A stretch of DNA of 64,000 nucleotides from Palaemon carinicauda. Its lineage: Eukaryota > Arthropoda > Malacostraca > Decapoda > Palaemonidae. Positions 11,301 to 21,408 of this stretch are shown piece after piece. Numbering within the stretch: the stretch's first letter is position 1; every line of letters starts with the position of its first letter. The notes below the pieces were generated by a model that worked only from the letters and a program-made list of their open reading frames with translations, did not search any database and was not told the DNA's origin. The position numbers and the translations under genes were made by a program. The DNA lies in contig NC_090746.1 in the NCBI RefSeq assembly GCF_036898095.1, positions 54,016,288-54,080,287 of the forward strand, given 5' to 3'.

Positions 11301-11449
11301 CTCTCCACTTGCTGTAACTTCTCAATCTGATTCATGGTTCTAACATTCCAATTACCTATTTTCAATTTTTCTTTAGTATTTATAAACCAGATTCTTAGCA
11401 CACCGCTACGCCCGGGACTGGGGGCCATTCTGTCATCTCTCTCTTTCAT
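8324..11449 (-). pseudogene. RTE-like ORF (endonuclease-reverse transcriptase), decayed
   Basis: The apurinic-type endonuclease starts with KIGNWNVRTMNQIEKL and LALSETRCKG (11380-11230). The stretch around 11085-10850 reads YAPTNDSPEERKDEYYEEL, but the usual GDFNAK box has become VHFNAK, losing a catalytic Asp. The RT shows DEQAGFRKDRSCTDQIFI, AFVNYEKAFDSVHW (9350-9180) and EYADDAVLVS (about 8950-8920), so the YADD box is preserved. Pieces lie in several frames and the endonuclease is interrupted by a SINE. The family copies itself by target-primed reverse transcription; this copy cannot. Confidence 0.8.
10521..10835 (+). mobile_element. tRNA-derived SINE inserted in the LINE endonuclease
   Basis: The head has RNA polymerase III internal promoter boxes: an A-box-like TGGCCTGATTGG (about 10535-10546) and a B box GGTTCGAGTCC (about 10577-10587), spaced as in a tRNA gene. 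A non-tRNA body of about 230 bases follows, ending around GACCTTTAAAC. It splits the RTE-like endonuclease between HFIS and the segment LVIGGTLFQHKN, so it inserted after the LINE. I could not define a clean target-site duplication. Confidence 0.78.
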
Positions 11450-11700
11450 GACTAGCTAAATCCATAGAGGATTAATTGGCTAGATACATCAAAAGATAGC
11501 CAGTTCTTTATGATGCGCGGTGCCTATCTAACTAAGGCAAGTGACCCCTGCCGGTCCATTCTAATTCTAGTAAGATCAACCGCCAGACATCAGGCGGGAA
11601 AGCCCAAGAGAGAGTTTGTCCATCGCTTTAAACCCAATTCGTCACCCTGGTACCTATGACTTCATCGAGATTTAGGGGGGCATTTCCTCCAAACCCAAAG

Positions 11701-12284
11701 CTCTCATTACTCCACTAAGTTGCTCATCCGCTTATAAGAGTATAACCGTTGGCAAACATGGATTGCTAAGATATACCGCCTAGCATGGTAATATTCTATT
11801 CCAAATCTTAAATTTAAAAAAGAAATATGCATTATTCTGAATTATACAAACCCAAGTCTATTAATAAGAGTATGATTTCAGTAAAGCTGTAAACCTAGCT
11901 GTTAAAATTTATAACAAAATGTCAGTAGTTAATAAAAGATAGCAACTTTGACCTTCACCTAAGACTTGTGAGATTGATGAGACAGGATGTGTAACCTATA
12001 AGGGTCCAGGTATGCATAGAAAGGAAAAATATAAACGACTTTACAAAATTTGCGATTTGTTCCTACACGAATACATACTTTCGTCCTTTAATTGGTGACA
12101 TCATTAGAAGGGTAGAAATTCATATAACCAACCAATCCCAGGACATATGAACACTAAGACCTTAGGATGAGCATGAGTGTTGAATCCAATGACCTGAATT
12201 TTCAGGTGAAAAGCCAAGCTTCTATCTATTAGAAAGATAGTCATGGAGTAACCTACATCCTCAAGAGATACAGCATGAGGTCTG
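11701..12284. other. INTS6 intron sequence
   Basis: AT-rich sequence between the RTE-like element and the DIRS-b relic. I see no gene, tRNA or clear repeat in it. Confidence 0.45.
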
Positions 12285-13170
12285 CTATGTTCGACTAAAA
12301 TAAAGTGATGGGTTTACATTGCTGTTGGTTGCTTCACTTAGGAAGAAGATTAAGAATGATTCAAACCCCTGGTTGTTTGTGGCCAGGTTTTGAGTTTTAG
12401 AGAGAAATTCAGGATCAAGGGAAAGAGAGAGCCTTTCTCCACACGTAAGAATGACTACAAGAGATAAATTGTGCAGCTCGCCTACCAGTTTTGCTGATGC
12501 CAGGTCAAGTAAGATGACTTCCTTGAGCATTAGCAAGAAAGAACACTTTCTAGGTCCATTTAAAGGTTCATAAGGGTCCCTTAGAACTCTTTAATTCTCC
12601 CAGAGGGCAGAACTAATCGAAGCTCGTCATAAGTATCGACAATCCCCAAGAACGCAGTTTGTAGAACAAACTTGTTCAGGGGCGAGAGATCGCTGACTGG
12701 TCTCCGGCCTCCAGACGCCTTTTTCACAATAATGAGTTGACTGTAGAAGACTGGGGAGCTGTTGAGGACCTCTTGGAGAGTGCCCTTTTGCAGCATGGTC
12801 TGGACTTCAATCTAGACTTGGCTCAAGGCCGAGCGATAGCCTTCCCCCACCGAGACTAAGAGGATCTTCTCCATGTGCAGGAAAGCAAGAAATTCTGCAA
12901 TCGGCTGAATTGAGGCTCAGAGTGGTGAAGTACCCCTTTTATGACACTGATCTGCAAAAAGCGCAGAAAGAATGGGGTATCCTCTTCATGAAGGTTCAAC
13001 ACCTACAGCCGCAGCGGAATCTGGACCCTGGGTCCACATTCCCGGGGGTCCATATTCTATCCTACACCGGGAGCCCAAGCCAGGACCACAAGCCTAGACA
13101 TGGTTTCTCCATTCTGTTGCCAACAATGATCAAACACTCAAAAAGAGAAAAAAAAATTTAAAAAGCCAAG
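12285..13170 (-). pseudogene. DIRS-b relic: RT fragment plus YR fragment
   Basis: A scrap of a DIRS-like element. At 12796-12660 the RT reads VFYSQLIIVKKASGGRRPV followed by DLSPLNKFVLQT. At 12536-12400 there is a piece of YR, LASAKLVGELHNLS, in which the catalytic Arg of the AKRV motif has become Leu. RT and YR pieces abut, so most of RT, all of RNase H and the YR N-terminus are deleted. The part to 13170 is probably the gag-RT boundary but is too decayed to prove. No terminal repeats were found. Confidence 0.62.
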
Positions 13171-13275
13171 TTAGAAACACAAAGAATATGTCTTTACAAT
13201 TCATTATCTGAGGTTGAAATGTTATTTTCATTATAAAATAAATTTTTGAACATACTTACCTGGTGGTTATATATA

Positions 13276-13673
13276 CTACTGCACTGTAATTGTTCAGGAC
13301 AACTTTCCTCTTGGTAAGGGTAGAAGAGACTCTTTAGCTATGATAAGCAGCTCTTCTAGGAGAAGGACACTCCAAAATCAAGCCATTGTTCTCTAGTCTT
13401 GGGTAGTGCCATAACCTCTGTACCATGGTCTTCCACTGTCTTGGGTTAGGGTTCTCTTGCTTGAGGGTACACTCAGGCACACTATTCTATCTAATTTCTC
13501 TTCCTCTTGTTTTGTTATAGTTTACTGTATATAGCAAATATTTATTTTAATGTTGTTACTGTTCTTAAAATACTTTATTTTTCCTTGTTTCCTTTCCTCA
13601 CTGGGCTATTTTCCCTGTTGGGGTCCCTAGGCTTATAGCACCTTGCTTTTCCAACTAGGGTTGTTGCTTAGCA

Positions 13674-13741
<68 letters not shown>
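13276..13741 (+). mobile_element. SINE-like element with CR1-type 3' end and (TAA)n tail, inside DIRS-c ITR
   Basis: A 3' half copy of the family also seen at 30510-31035 and 57030-57720. The intact right ITR of DIRS-c reads continuously through the equivalent of this site (ggtggttatatatatagcttacg on the complementary strand), which defines the insertion cleanly. The last ~170 bases, with cactgggctattttccctgt and ccaactaggg, match the 3' end of the CR1-like LINE at 24767-24960. It ends in about 22 TAA units (13675-13741). Confidence 0.82.
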
Positions 13742-13743
<2 letters not shown>

Positions 13744-13880
13744 GCTTACGTCCCTGACGTCACGGCAGAAAAATTCAAAACTTCCGCCAATCGCCGATTG
13801 GATAGCCAGGTGTGCTACCTATACGCCTCTGGCGAGGTACCCAGAAACCATTCCATCGGTATTCATATCTTCTATGCCTC
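13742..13880. repeat. DIRS-c left inverted terminal repeat (inner part)
   Basis: Reverse complement of 20262-20405. The shared sequence includes cgtgacgtca-type and ccattccatcggtattcata strings, with only scattered mismatches. The outer part of the left ITR lies at 13218-13275 beyond the SINE-like insertion. Confidence 0.88.
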
Positions 13881-13917
13881 TAGTCTCTAGAGGGGAGGAG
13901 GGGGGATTTTAATTACA

Positions 13918-14028
13918 GTATATATAACCACCAGGTAAGTATGTTCAAAAATTTATTTTATAAAGAAAATACAATTTTTAAACACAAGACTTACCTGGTG
14001 GTTATATATATAGCTGATTAACTCCTTT
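13918..14028. repeat. DIRS-c internal complementary region
   Basis: A bipartite palindrome-like block. Bases 13918-13970 are the reverse complement of the left tip (13218-13275). Bases 13975-14020 are the reverse complement of the right tip (20398-20441). In DIRS1 this region templates completion of the element ends before circularisation. Confidence 0.88.
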
Positions 14029-14461
14029 GGTGGAGGGTTAGAGATAGCCAATATAGTTGAAATTCTGCTTAAGAGTTTTAAATACAAAACAAACTTAAGG
14101 GTTCGTACCTGATAACGAAGCTGACTTCAATGATACTCTGCCATTATGTCTGCTTTCCTTATGAGATCCAGGGGTCCTCTCAGGGGGCTGAAGATCCCTA
14201 GGAGCTGCCAACCGGTGATCAAACTTCTTTGTGACAGAGCCTCCTCTAATACCCATTACGAGGCACTCTCAAGGAACAAAATAGATCACCTGACAAATCA
14301 ATGATTGCGGAAGACTGTAGCAATCTCCACAAGACAACCATAAAAACACCAAATAAAAGTTCCAAGAGGAGAAAAGGTATTAGGATTATGGGAAAGTAGT
14401 GGTGGATCCTTCTCCCACCACTGTACCCGCTGCTACAAACGGTCCCAGAGTATATCGGTCA

Positions 14462-15577
14462 TCATATAGTCTGGGCATTTCTCAAATATTGTAAAGCGAA
14501 CACAGATTTGCTTCTCCAGAAGGTTGTGTCCATAATGCTTTGCAACGAACGATTTTGTTTGAATGCCACCGAAGTTGCCACAGCTCTCACTTCGTGAGTC
14601 TTGACCTTTAAAAGACTAACGACTGTCTCACTGCAATGAGAATGAGCCTCTTTAATTAGAAGTCTGATAAAGTATGACAGGGCATTCTTAGACAATGGCA
14701 AGGAGGGTTTCTTCACCGAGCACCACAGTGCTTCCGACTTGCCTCTTAAATTCTTTGTTCTGTCTAAGTAAAACTTGAGGGCCCTTACTGGACATAAAAC
14801 TCTCTCTAACTCATTTCCAACCACGTCGGCCAGGTGCAAAATCTGAAAGGCCTTAGGCCAAGGTTGGGAAGGGCGCTCATTCTTAGCGAGAAAACCCAAC
14901 TGTAATGAGCAGATCGCTTTACTGTCCTGAAAACCCACATTTCTACTGAATGCATGGACTTCACAAACCCTCTTGGCTGTTGCCAGACTAACCAAGAAAA
15001 GGGTTTTCAGCGTGAGGTCCTTCAGAGATGTAGAGTGCAGGGGTTCAAACCTGTCGCTCATCAGAAATTTTAACACAACATCCAGATTCCAAGCTAGTGA
15101 ATCCTGGTGCTGTTGCTTTGTTGTCCCAAAGGATTTAATTAGTTCTTGTAGATCCTTATTATTTGAAAGGTCCAGGTTTCTGTGCCTGAATACAGTCATC
15201 AACATACTCCTGTATCCCTTGATAGTTGATGTAGAAAAACTTCATTTCTTTCTTAGGAATAAATGGAAATCAGCAATCTGAGCTACAGAGGTACTGGAAG
15301 AGGAAATATAGTTGACCCTGCACCATTCCCTGAAAACTTCCCACTTGGATTGATAGACTCTGATGGTTGAAGACCTCCTAGCTCTTGCAATCGCTCTAGC
15401 TGCCTCCTTTGAAAAGCCTCTAGCTCTTCTGAGTCTTTCGATAGTCTGAAGGCAGTTAGTCGAAGACTTTGGAGATTTTGATGGTGTCTTACCAAGTGGG
15501 GTTGTTTGAGTAAATCTACTCGCAAAGGGAGGCTTCTGGGAGCGTCCACCATCTATTCCAGTACCTCTGTGAACCAT
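14462..15577 (-). pseudogene. DIRS-c tyrosine recombinase, one internal stop
   Basis: YR with core-binding domain TIERLRRARGFSKEAARAIA and VYQSKWEVFREWC (about 15450-15310). The catalytic domain is at 15205-14462 with TAKRVCEVHAFSR (Arg), THEVRAVATSVAF (His, Arg) and FALQYLRN (Tyr nucleophile). All four catalytic residues remain. A single TGA after FLRKK at about 15242 breaks an otherwise continuous frame; DIRS-g reads RNVRSLSAPTIKGY there. It overlaps the 3' end of the RT/RH gene. A non-functional copy unless the stop is bypassed. Confidence 0.88.
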
Positions 15578-17648
15578 TCTCTTGAGGGCCAGAGGGGGGC
15601 TATCAAGGTCATTCTGGTCCCTTCACTTGTTAAAAACTTTTGTAGCACCTTGTACAGAATCTTGAAAGGAGGAAAAGCGTACACATCTAGATTTGACCAA
15701 TCTAGCACAAATGCGTCCGCGTGTACTGCCTCGAGATCTGGCACTGGGGAGCAATGTCTGTAGTCTCTTGGTCTTTGCAGTCGCGAACAGGTCTACATAA
15801 GGGCGACCCCAAAGTTTCCACAGATTCTTGCACACCTCTAGGTGTAGAGTCCACTCCATGGATAGATCTTGTCCTTTCCTGCTGAGACCGCCTACCAAAA
15901 CATTCTTTTCCCCTTGAATGAACCTTGTAAGTAGAATCACCTATCTTTCCTTTGCCCAGATGAGCAGATCTCTTGCCGTCTCGCAAAGAGAAATCAAGTG
16001 CGTTCCTCCTTGTTTGGCAAAGTAGGCCAATGCTGTGGTGTTGTCTGCATTGATTTGTATCACCTTGTTCCATACTGACCCTTCGAAGCTCTTCAGGACC
16101 AAAAGAACTGCTAGCAGCTCCTTTTGATTTATGTGGAAAGACTTCTGAATCTCCGTCCACACCCCCGATATTTCCAGTTTGCCCAGTGTTGCTCCCCACC
16201 CAGAGTCCGAGGCGTCGAAACACAACACAAGGTCTGGGCTCTTCAGCTCTAATGAGCAACCTTCCTGAAATTTGATCGGGTCGTTCCACCACTGAAGGCA
16301 ATGTCTCATGAACTCCGTGATCGGAATACACACCTTCTCCTTGTTCCCCCCAAGAGTTGAGGTGAAATTAGAGTGGTCGAAGGTTCAGCCTTCCCAGAGA
16401 GACGAACTGTTCTAACGAGGAGTGAGTCCACAACAGACTTATCCACTTCCTCGCAGAACACCTCTGTTCTCCTAGGAACGCACGTATCTTCTGAAGTGCT
16501 TGCTCCGTCCTTAAGGGAGACGGAAAAGCCCGAAAAACTCGACTCCGAATCATCATTCCTAAATATAGAACCTCTAGAGACGGTTTCAGTGAAGATTTGT
16601 CTTTGTTGACCAGAAGACCCAATTCTTCTGTCAACTTCATTGTTGTCTGAAGATCCTTCAGGCAGCGATCTTGAGAGCGAGCTCTTAAAAGCCAATCGTC
16701 TAGGTACAGGGAGGCTCTGATGCCCCTTGAGTGGAAAATCCTTATTACATTGAGCATAAGCTTCGTAAAGACCTGTGGGGCAGTGTTGAGGCCGAAACAC
16801 AGGGCTCGAAACTGAAAGACCTCTCCCTGGAAAACGAATCTCAGAAAGTGCTTGAACTTCGGATGAATCGGGATATGGAAATAAGCATCCTGGAGGTCCA
16901 GTGACACCATCCAGTCGCCTTTCCTTACCGCTGCAAGCACTGACTTCGACTTCTCCATCGAGAACTTTGTTTTCTGGATAAAGTTGTTGAGAGTACTTAC
17001 GTCCAGAACTGGACGCCATCCCCCCGAGTTCTTGCGAACCAGGAAAAGGCGGTTGTAAAAGCCTGGTGACTGCCAGTCCTGTACTTTATCTATAGCTCCC
17101 TTCTCCAACAAGAGAGAGACTTGCAGCTGTAATGCTTGCCTCTTTAATTCCTCCCTGTACCTGGGAGAGAGATCCACAGGGGTTAACCTTAGTGGGGGTT
17201 GCTTTATAAAAGGGATCCTGTAGCCCTTCCTTAGAAGTTGGACTGACCACAGATCTGCAACCCTCTTCTCCCATGCCTGCCAGAAGGTATTTAGTCTGGC
17301 TCCTACTGCCTGAAGGCGAAAGCAGTCAAGACTGCTTTGCCCTGTCCTTCCTCCTCTTTTTTTAGTTCCCCTTCCATCTGATCTAAAGTTACCTCTAACG
17401 GGAGGCTTTCCTCGAAAGGGCTGAGAAAACTTTGGAAAAGGAGCAACTTCTTTAGGTTTGCGGCTAACGAAAGACGATGGCATCACTTTCCTTGGCGTCT
17501 TCGAGACTAGGTCTTGAGTGGCCTTCTGCGTTAACGAGGAAAAAATCTCCCTAATAAGATCTTGTAGGAACAGAGATGACGACAGCGGAGCATACAATAA
17601 TTCAGATTTCTGAAAAGACGAAACCCCCATAGACAGAAATGAACACAA
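15283..17648 (-). pseudogene. DIRS-c RT/RNase H/methyltransferase-like protein, frameshifted
   Basis: The RT at 17648-16368 is open for 426 codons and retains GGWRPVLDVSTLN, VSLDLQDAYFHIPI and YLDDWLLRA, so the RT palm looks intact. A frameshift near 16350 precedes RNase H (LVLCFDASDSGWGATL, INQKELLAV, INADNTTALAYFAKQGG). A TAG at about 15941 and a change of the conserved VLADGLSR-type motif to VLVGGLSR (catalytic Asp lost) inactivate RNase H. A second frameshift near 15750 leads to the methyltransferase-like tail (LDVYAFPPFKIL, LIAPLWPSREWFTEVL). Confidence 0.87.
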
Positions 17649-17660
17649 CTGGACTCTCTT

Positions 17661-20140
17661 TTAGAGAATGCCTGCTGTAAAAATTGCTACTAACTCATTC
17701 GCCCCGTCTCGCAACGCCTTATCCATGCAGGACATGACGTGGATCAAGTTCAAAGAGTCCCCTTCCTTGAGCGTAGTCACCTTTTTGCCCAAGGCCCCCA
17801 GAGTCCAATCAAGGAAGTTAAATACCTTGAAGGCTCTGAAGACACCTTTGAGCAAATGGTCTAATTCAGAGGTAGACCAAAACACCTTAGTCTTCCTCAT
17901 GGTCGATCTACGGGGAGCGTCTACCAGGCTTGAGAAGTCTCCCAGGGCAAAGGCACGAACTCCCAAGCCGAGAACCTCTCCCGTATCGTACCAAATACTA
18001 GATCTAGATGCCAACCTAGTAGGGGGGAACGCGAAGGTCGATTTCCCTTCCTCCTTCTTGGAACCCATCCAGTCTCCGATTGATTTAAGAGCTCTTTTTG
18101 ATGAACGAGAGAGCACCATTTCAGTGAACAAAGACTTCTTCTTAAGCTTCCCTAGAGTAAACCCCGATGGAGGCGATCGTGGAGCAACGGGAACAAAAGA
18201 CTCCGGGAACTCAATATGAAAAATCTTCATAAGCTTCTTTAAGTCTATCGAAAGACGAAAAGACTTGGTCTTCATCTTCAGATAACTCCTCAAAGGGTTC
18301 GGAAGGCGAAAGAGGAACATCAGCTTCTTCCTCCGACAAAAAGTCTTGTCGCTCACGATCCGCGCGATCAGAGTTAAGAAGCATTGTATTACGTTCAATG
18401 TCCTGTCTGGATGTTTGCTGTTCTACATCGCATACAGGAGGACGCTCGATGTTACGTACCAGAGCACGCTCACGCCCCGAAGAACATTCGATGGAAGAAC
18501 GCTTGACGTCACGCCCAGGAGGACGCTCGCGTTCTGCTGAACGCTCGATGGGAGGACACTTGCACTCTGATGAACGTTCGATGGGAGGACGCCTGACGTC
18601 ACACTCGACGTCACATCCTGGAGGACGCTCGCATTCAGCTGAACGCTCAATGGGAGGACGCTTGCGCTCTGATAAACGCTCGATGGGAGGACGCTTGCGC
18701 TCTGATGAACGCTCGATGGGAGGACGCCTGACGTCACGCTCGACGTCATGTCCTGGAGGACGCTCGCGTTATGTTGAACGCTCGATGGGAGGACGCTCGA
18801 CATCACGCCTCGCTGAACGTTTGAAAATGCTTTCAGCAGGACGATCACTATCACTGCTAAGCGCATGAACAGCACCTGGATTAGGAGGACGCTCGACTTC
18901 CAGAAAGCCAGAGCATTCAACTTCACGTGTAGAACGCACGCTCAACGCGTTTAGAAACTTGATAAACAAGCGTTCGCCAACTCTCCGCCTTGCGCCGTTT
19001 GGTGTTAAGAGAGGAGGTTTCCGTATTCTGGTAGCCTTTCATGAATGATGAAAGCTTCTGCTGCATTTCTTGCAACATCTTAAAATTAGAATCTTGGGAA
19101 TTACTAATTGCAGGCTCGTCATCTCCACTGCTCAAAGACCGCTTAGAGCGAACAGCGGGCGAGATCCAATCTAAAGGAGGCGAAGGAGCATGAAACGATG
19201 TCACGCCCAGTTCGGATAAGTGCTCAACAGCAGGACTATTCTCAACAGAATTCAATGTCCTAGCAGGACGCTTGGAAGGCGAGCTTCCTTGAGACGAAAA
19301 GTGTTCAGGGCTATTCCAATGACTACAGCCTGCTTGCGATGTCCTGGAAGGACGTTGGTCAAATTTCCTCTTAAGAGGTCTAAAAGAATAACGCCAACCT
19401 CTTTTAGGAAAATCATCCTCTGATGATGAGCCAAACATTTTAACCTCACCTTTACTATGGTAAGGGCAAACGTCCTGGGAAACGTCAACAGGAATGCTCA
19501 AGGGAACATCTGCTCGGGAACTAAAGCCTCTCGTTTCCTTTTGTCTTTCGACACTCCTTCTCCCAGGGGTTGGGGAGCTTGGAAGAGGTCCAGGACTAGG
19601 AGAACGACAAGCCCGAGCAGGCATACCCTCCACAGCATTAATAACACTCACTGTACCTTTAACACTTTCACTTTACAGCTGTTTAACATCAGCCATTAAC
19701 TGCGTTCTATCCGCAGCGATACCCAACGCCTGGATAGCCAACATCATATCCTTAAGTGCTGGTTCATTAATGGTACTCGTAGTGGGATCTGGAACTACCA
19801 CTACAGGGGAAGGAATAGGAACAGTGACATGGGAAGAGGAATCTTTTGAAGAAAGCGAAGAACTACGTCTTACCCTATCTTTCGTATATAGCAATCGAAA
19901 TTCAGCCATTCATGATCAGACAAAATAAGGCATTCGTCACACCTATCATCAAGTTTGCAAACTTTACCCCTACATTTAATACATAATGAATGAGGATAAA
20001 TGGAGGCCTTTGATAAACGGGTCTTACACCCACTAGCACACACCCTAAAACCCCTAAGAGGGGGGTGGCCATTTTGAACTTTGAAAGGAAGACCAAATAC
20101 AAGCAAGGGTTCAAAAAATCAATATCCAAACATATAATTA
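17661..20140 (-). pseudogene. gag: DIRS-c gag, several frames
   Basis: The N-terminal Cys-rich motif (about 20040-19930) contains CASGC, KASIYPHSLCIKCRGK and CKLDDRCDEC. A Ser/Pro-rich middle follows (19651-18923), then a repeat-rich block (18810-18430) and a conserved C-terminal part (18398-17661) with FVPVAPRSPPSGFTLGKL and LDHLLKGVFRAFKVFNFLDW, closely matching the DIRS-g Gag C-terminal half. Frameshifts separate the parts. Gag of DIRS elements is thought to form the nucleoprotein particle; the specific role is inference. Confidence 0.75.
18430..18810 (-). repeat. Tandem repeats inside DIRS-c gag
   Basis: Irregular units of about 30-40 bases built on gctcgatgggaggacgc alternating with gcgctctgatgaac and gacgtcacgctcgacgtc blocks. 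At least eight cores are visible. All belong to the gag coding strand, where they encode Ser/Val/Leu-rich repeats. Confidence 0.82.
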
Positions 20141-20441
20141 GAGTATCCAAACAAAAAACCAATCAAGCAAGAGTAAAAAAAACCAGAATTATTGTACTTC
20201 ACCAAAGGGACAGCAATAATCAGTCAAAAAGCGAGGAGAATATCCAACCAATGTTACCGCTAGCGCCGGCAGGGAAGATATGAATACCGATGGAATGGTT
20301 TCTGGGTACCTAGCGAAAGGCGCATAGGTAGCACACCTGGCTATCCAATCAGCGATTGGCGCGAGTTTTGAATTTTTCTGCCGTGACGTCAAGGACGTAA
20401 GCTATATATATAACCACCAGGTAAGTCTTGTGTTTAAAATG

Positions 20442-20892
20442 GGTTACTAAGTGAGCTGACAGGGGGAGGGTCTTCCCCCACTACCCACTAATAACTAGAC
20501 ACCTCATTATAAATTTTAATAGTAGAGTTTCCAACTTCACTGAAATCATACTCCTCTTAAAAGACGAGAGTTTGTATTTGTTTAGGAATAAATAAGGTCT
20601 TAAAAAGAAACTTGATATAACCTAACTGCATAGTTAGGAAAAGTGACATTTCGTAGGAACACACAAACTATATCAGTAAGAAGACAATCTGTACAATGAT
20701 TCAATTACTTAAAGAGGTCTCTAGATTTTGTACTTCCCTCATTGTAATGGTTCTTTCTTTTTATGAACACATTTTCAAAGAAAAAATAACAAGCAACATA
20801 TACTCATCTATTCATAATACCATATACTAAAATTCTAGTAATAAAACTTTACAACTACTAAAGCAATTGCAAAAATAAATACCAATACTCAC
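20442..20892. other. INTS6 intron sequence
   Basis: Intron between the right tip of DIRS-c and the exon at 20893. AT-rich, with no recognised gene or repeat family. Confidence 0.5.
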
Positions 20893-21002
20893 TTCTTCTT
20901 GAACACCTTGTTGTGAGGACAGCTTCCCACCATCAGTTATAATAATTATTACAGAAGGCTCTAGGAAAAATGGACTTCTTCCAGTACCATAAGTGTCAAT
21001 AC
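20893..21002 (-). CDS. INTS6: INTS6 exon (vWA core, TDGGKL)
   Basis: A 110-nt minus-strand exon, with acceptor ttaattccag and donor GAAGAA/gtgagt. It begins with two bases that complete the Gly codon left open by exon 32646-32775 and ends in phase 0, fitting exon 7423-7603. The product reads GIDTYGTGRSPFFLEPS then VIIIITDGGKL and GVQEE. The PFFLEP and ITDG strings identify INTS6; ITDG is the conserved vWA strand with the metal-site Asp. The recognition is by remembered family sequence, not by search. Confidence 0.92.
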
Positions 21003-21280
21003 CTGGAATTAAGATCCTGTATCTTAGGTGCAGGCAAACAACTACAAATTATACTAGACATTCTCTGGCAATACTGTAATTGAATCTAAAGTAATTTATT
21101 TGTCAACAGAAAAAAAGAGGTGAATCCTAAGTCAATGTGCCACCTTAACACACCTTAGAGGATTAAAAGAAACTATTTCTTAGTCATCCCCATAATCCTC
21201 TTGTCTGTGAGGGTTCCTTACTCAACATAAACATGGGGTATAATTACTGGAACTGCAACTATTTATACATTACACATTAT

Positions 21281-21390
21281 GCCCCCTGTGGCCGCGGGGG
21301 CATAAAACAATTAGAATAGCGCCAACGTTATCCCTGCGTGTCGTAAGAGGCGACTAAAAGGGACGGGACGAGGGGGCTGGGAACCCCCTC
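21281..21390 (+). other. Structured 5' leader of RTE-like LINE
   Basis: The first seven bases GCCCCCT (21281-21287) can pair with AGGGGGC at 21371-21377. Alternatively GCCCCC pairs with GGGGGC at 21296-21301, and GAGGGGG (21370-21376) pairs with CCCCCTC (21384-21390). A long-range 5' helix followed by TGGGAAC recalls HDV-like ribozymes known at the 5' ends of RTE and R2 elements. Ribozyme identity is only a hypothesis. Confidence 0.4.
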
Positions 21391-21408
21391 TCCTGAATTG
21401 AAATTCCT

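Larger units (their letters stand above)
8295..11700 (-). mobile_element. RTE-like non-LTR retrotransposon (degenerate)
   Basis: Non-LTR element of EN-RT layout with no RNase H. The 3' end, near 8295-8325, is a short (GAT)n-type tail on the minus strand. A possible 5' leader extends to about 11700. The endonuclease is at about 11400-10330 and is split by a SINE at 10521-10835; the RT is at about 9400-8900; the RTE-type C-terminus (GRWRWFGHALCNPQERL, GRPKPTWL) is at 8584-8324. The frame is broken many times, so this is a fossil. The 5' boundary is a guess. Confidence 0.78.
13218..20441 (-). mobile_element. DIRS-c: full-structure DIRS1-like element with decayed genes
   Basis: The left tip is at 13218-13275 and the rest of the left ITR at 13742-13880. 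The ICR is at 13918-14028, then YR, RT/RH and gag on the minus strand, and the right ITR at 20262-20441. The ICR first half is the reverse complement of the left tip and its second half that of the right tip (tatataaccaccaggtaagt core), the layout known for DIRS1. A SINE-like element (13276-13741) sits inside the left ITR. It belongs to the same subgroup as DIRS-g by YR and Gag similarity, but its termini differ. It lies in the intron between INTS6 exons 20893-21002 and 7423-7603. Confidence 0.9.
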
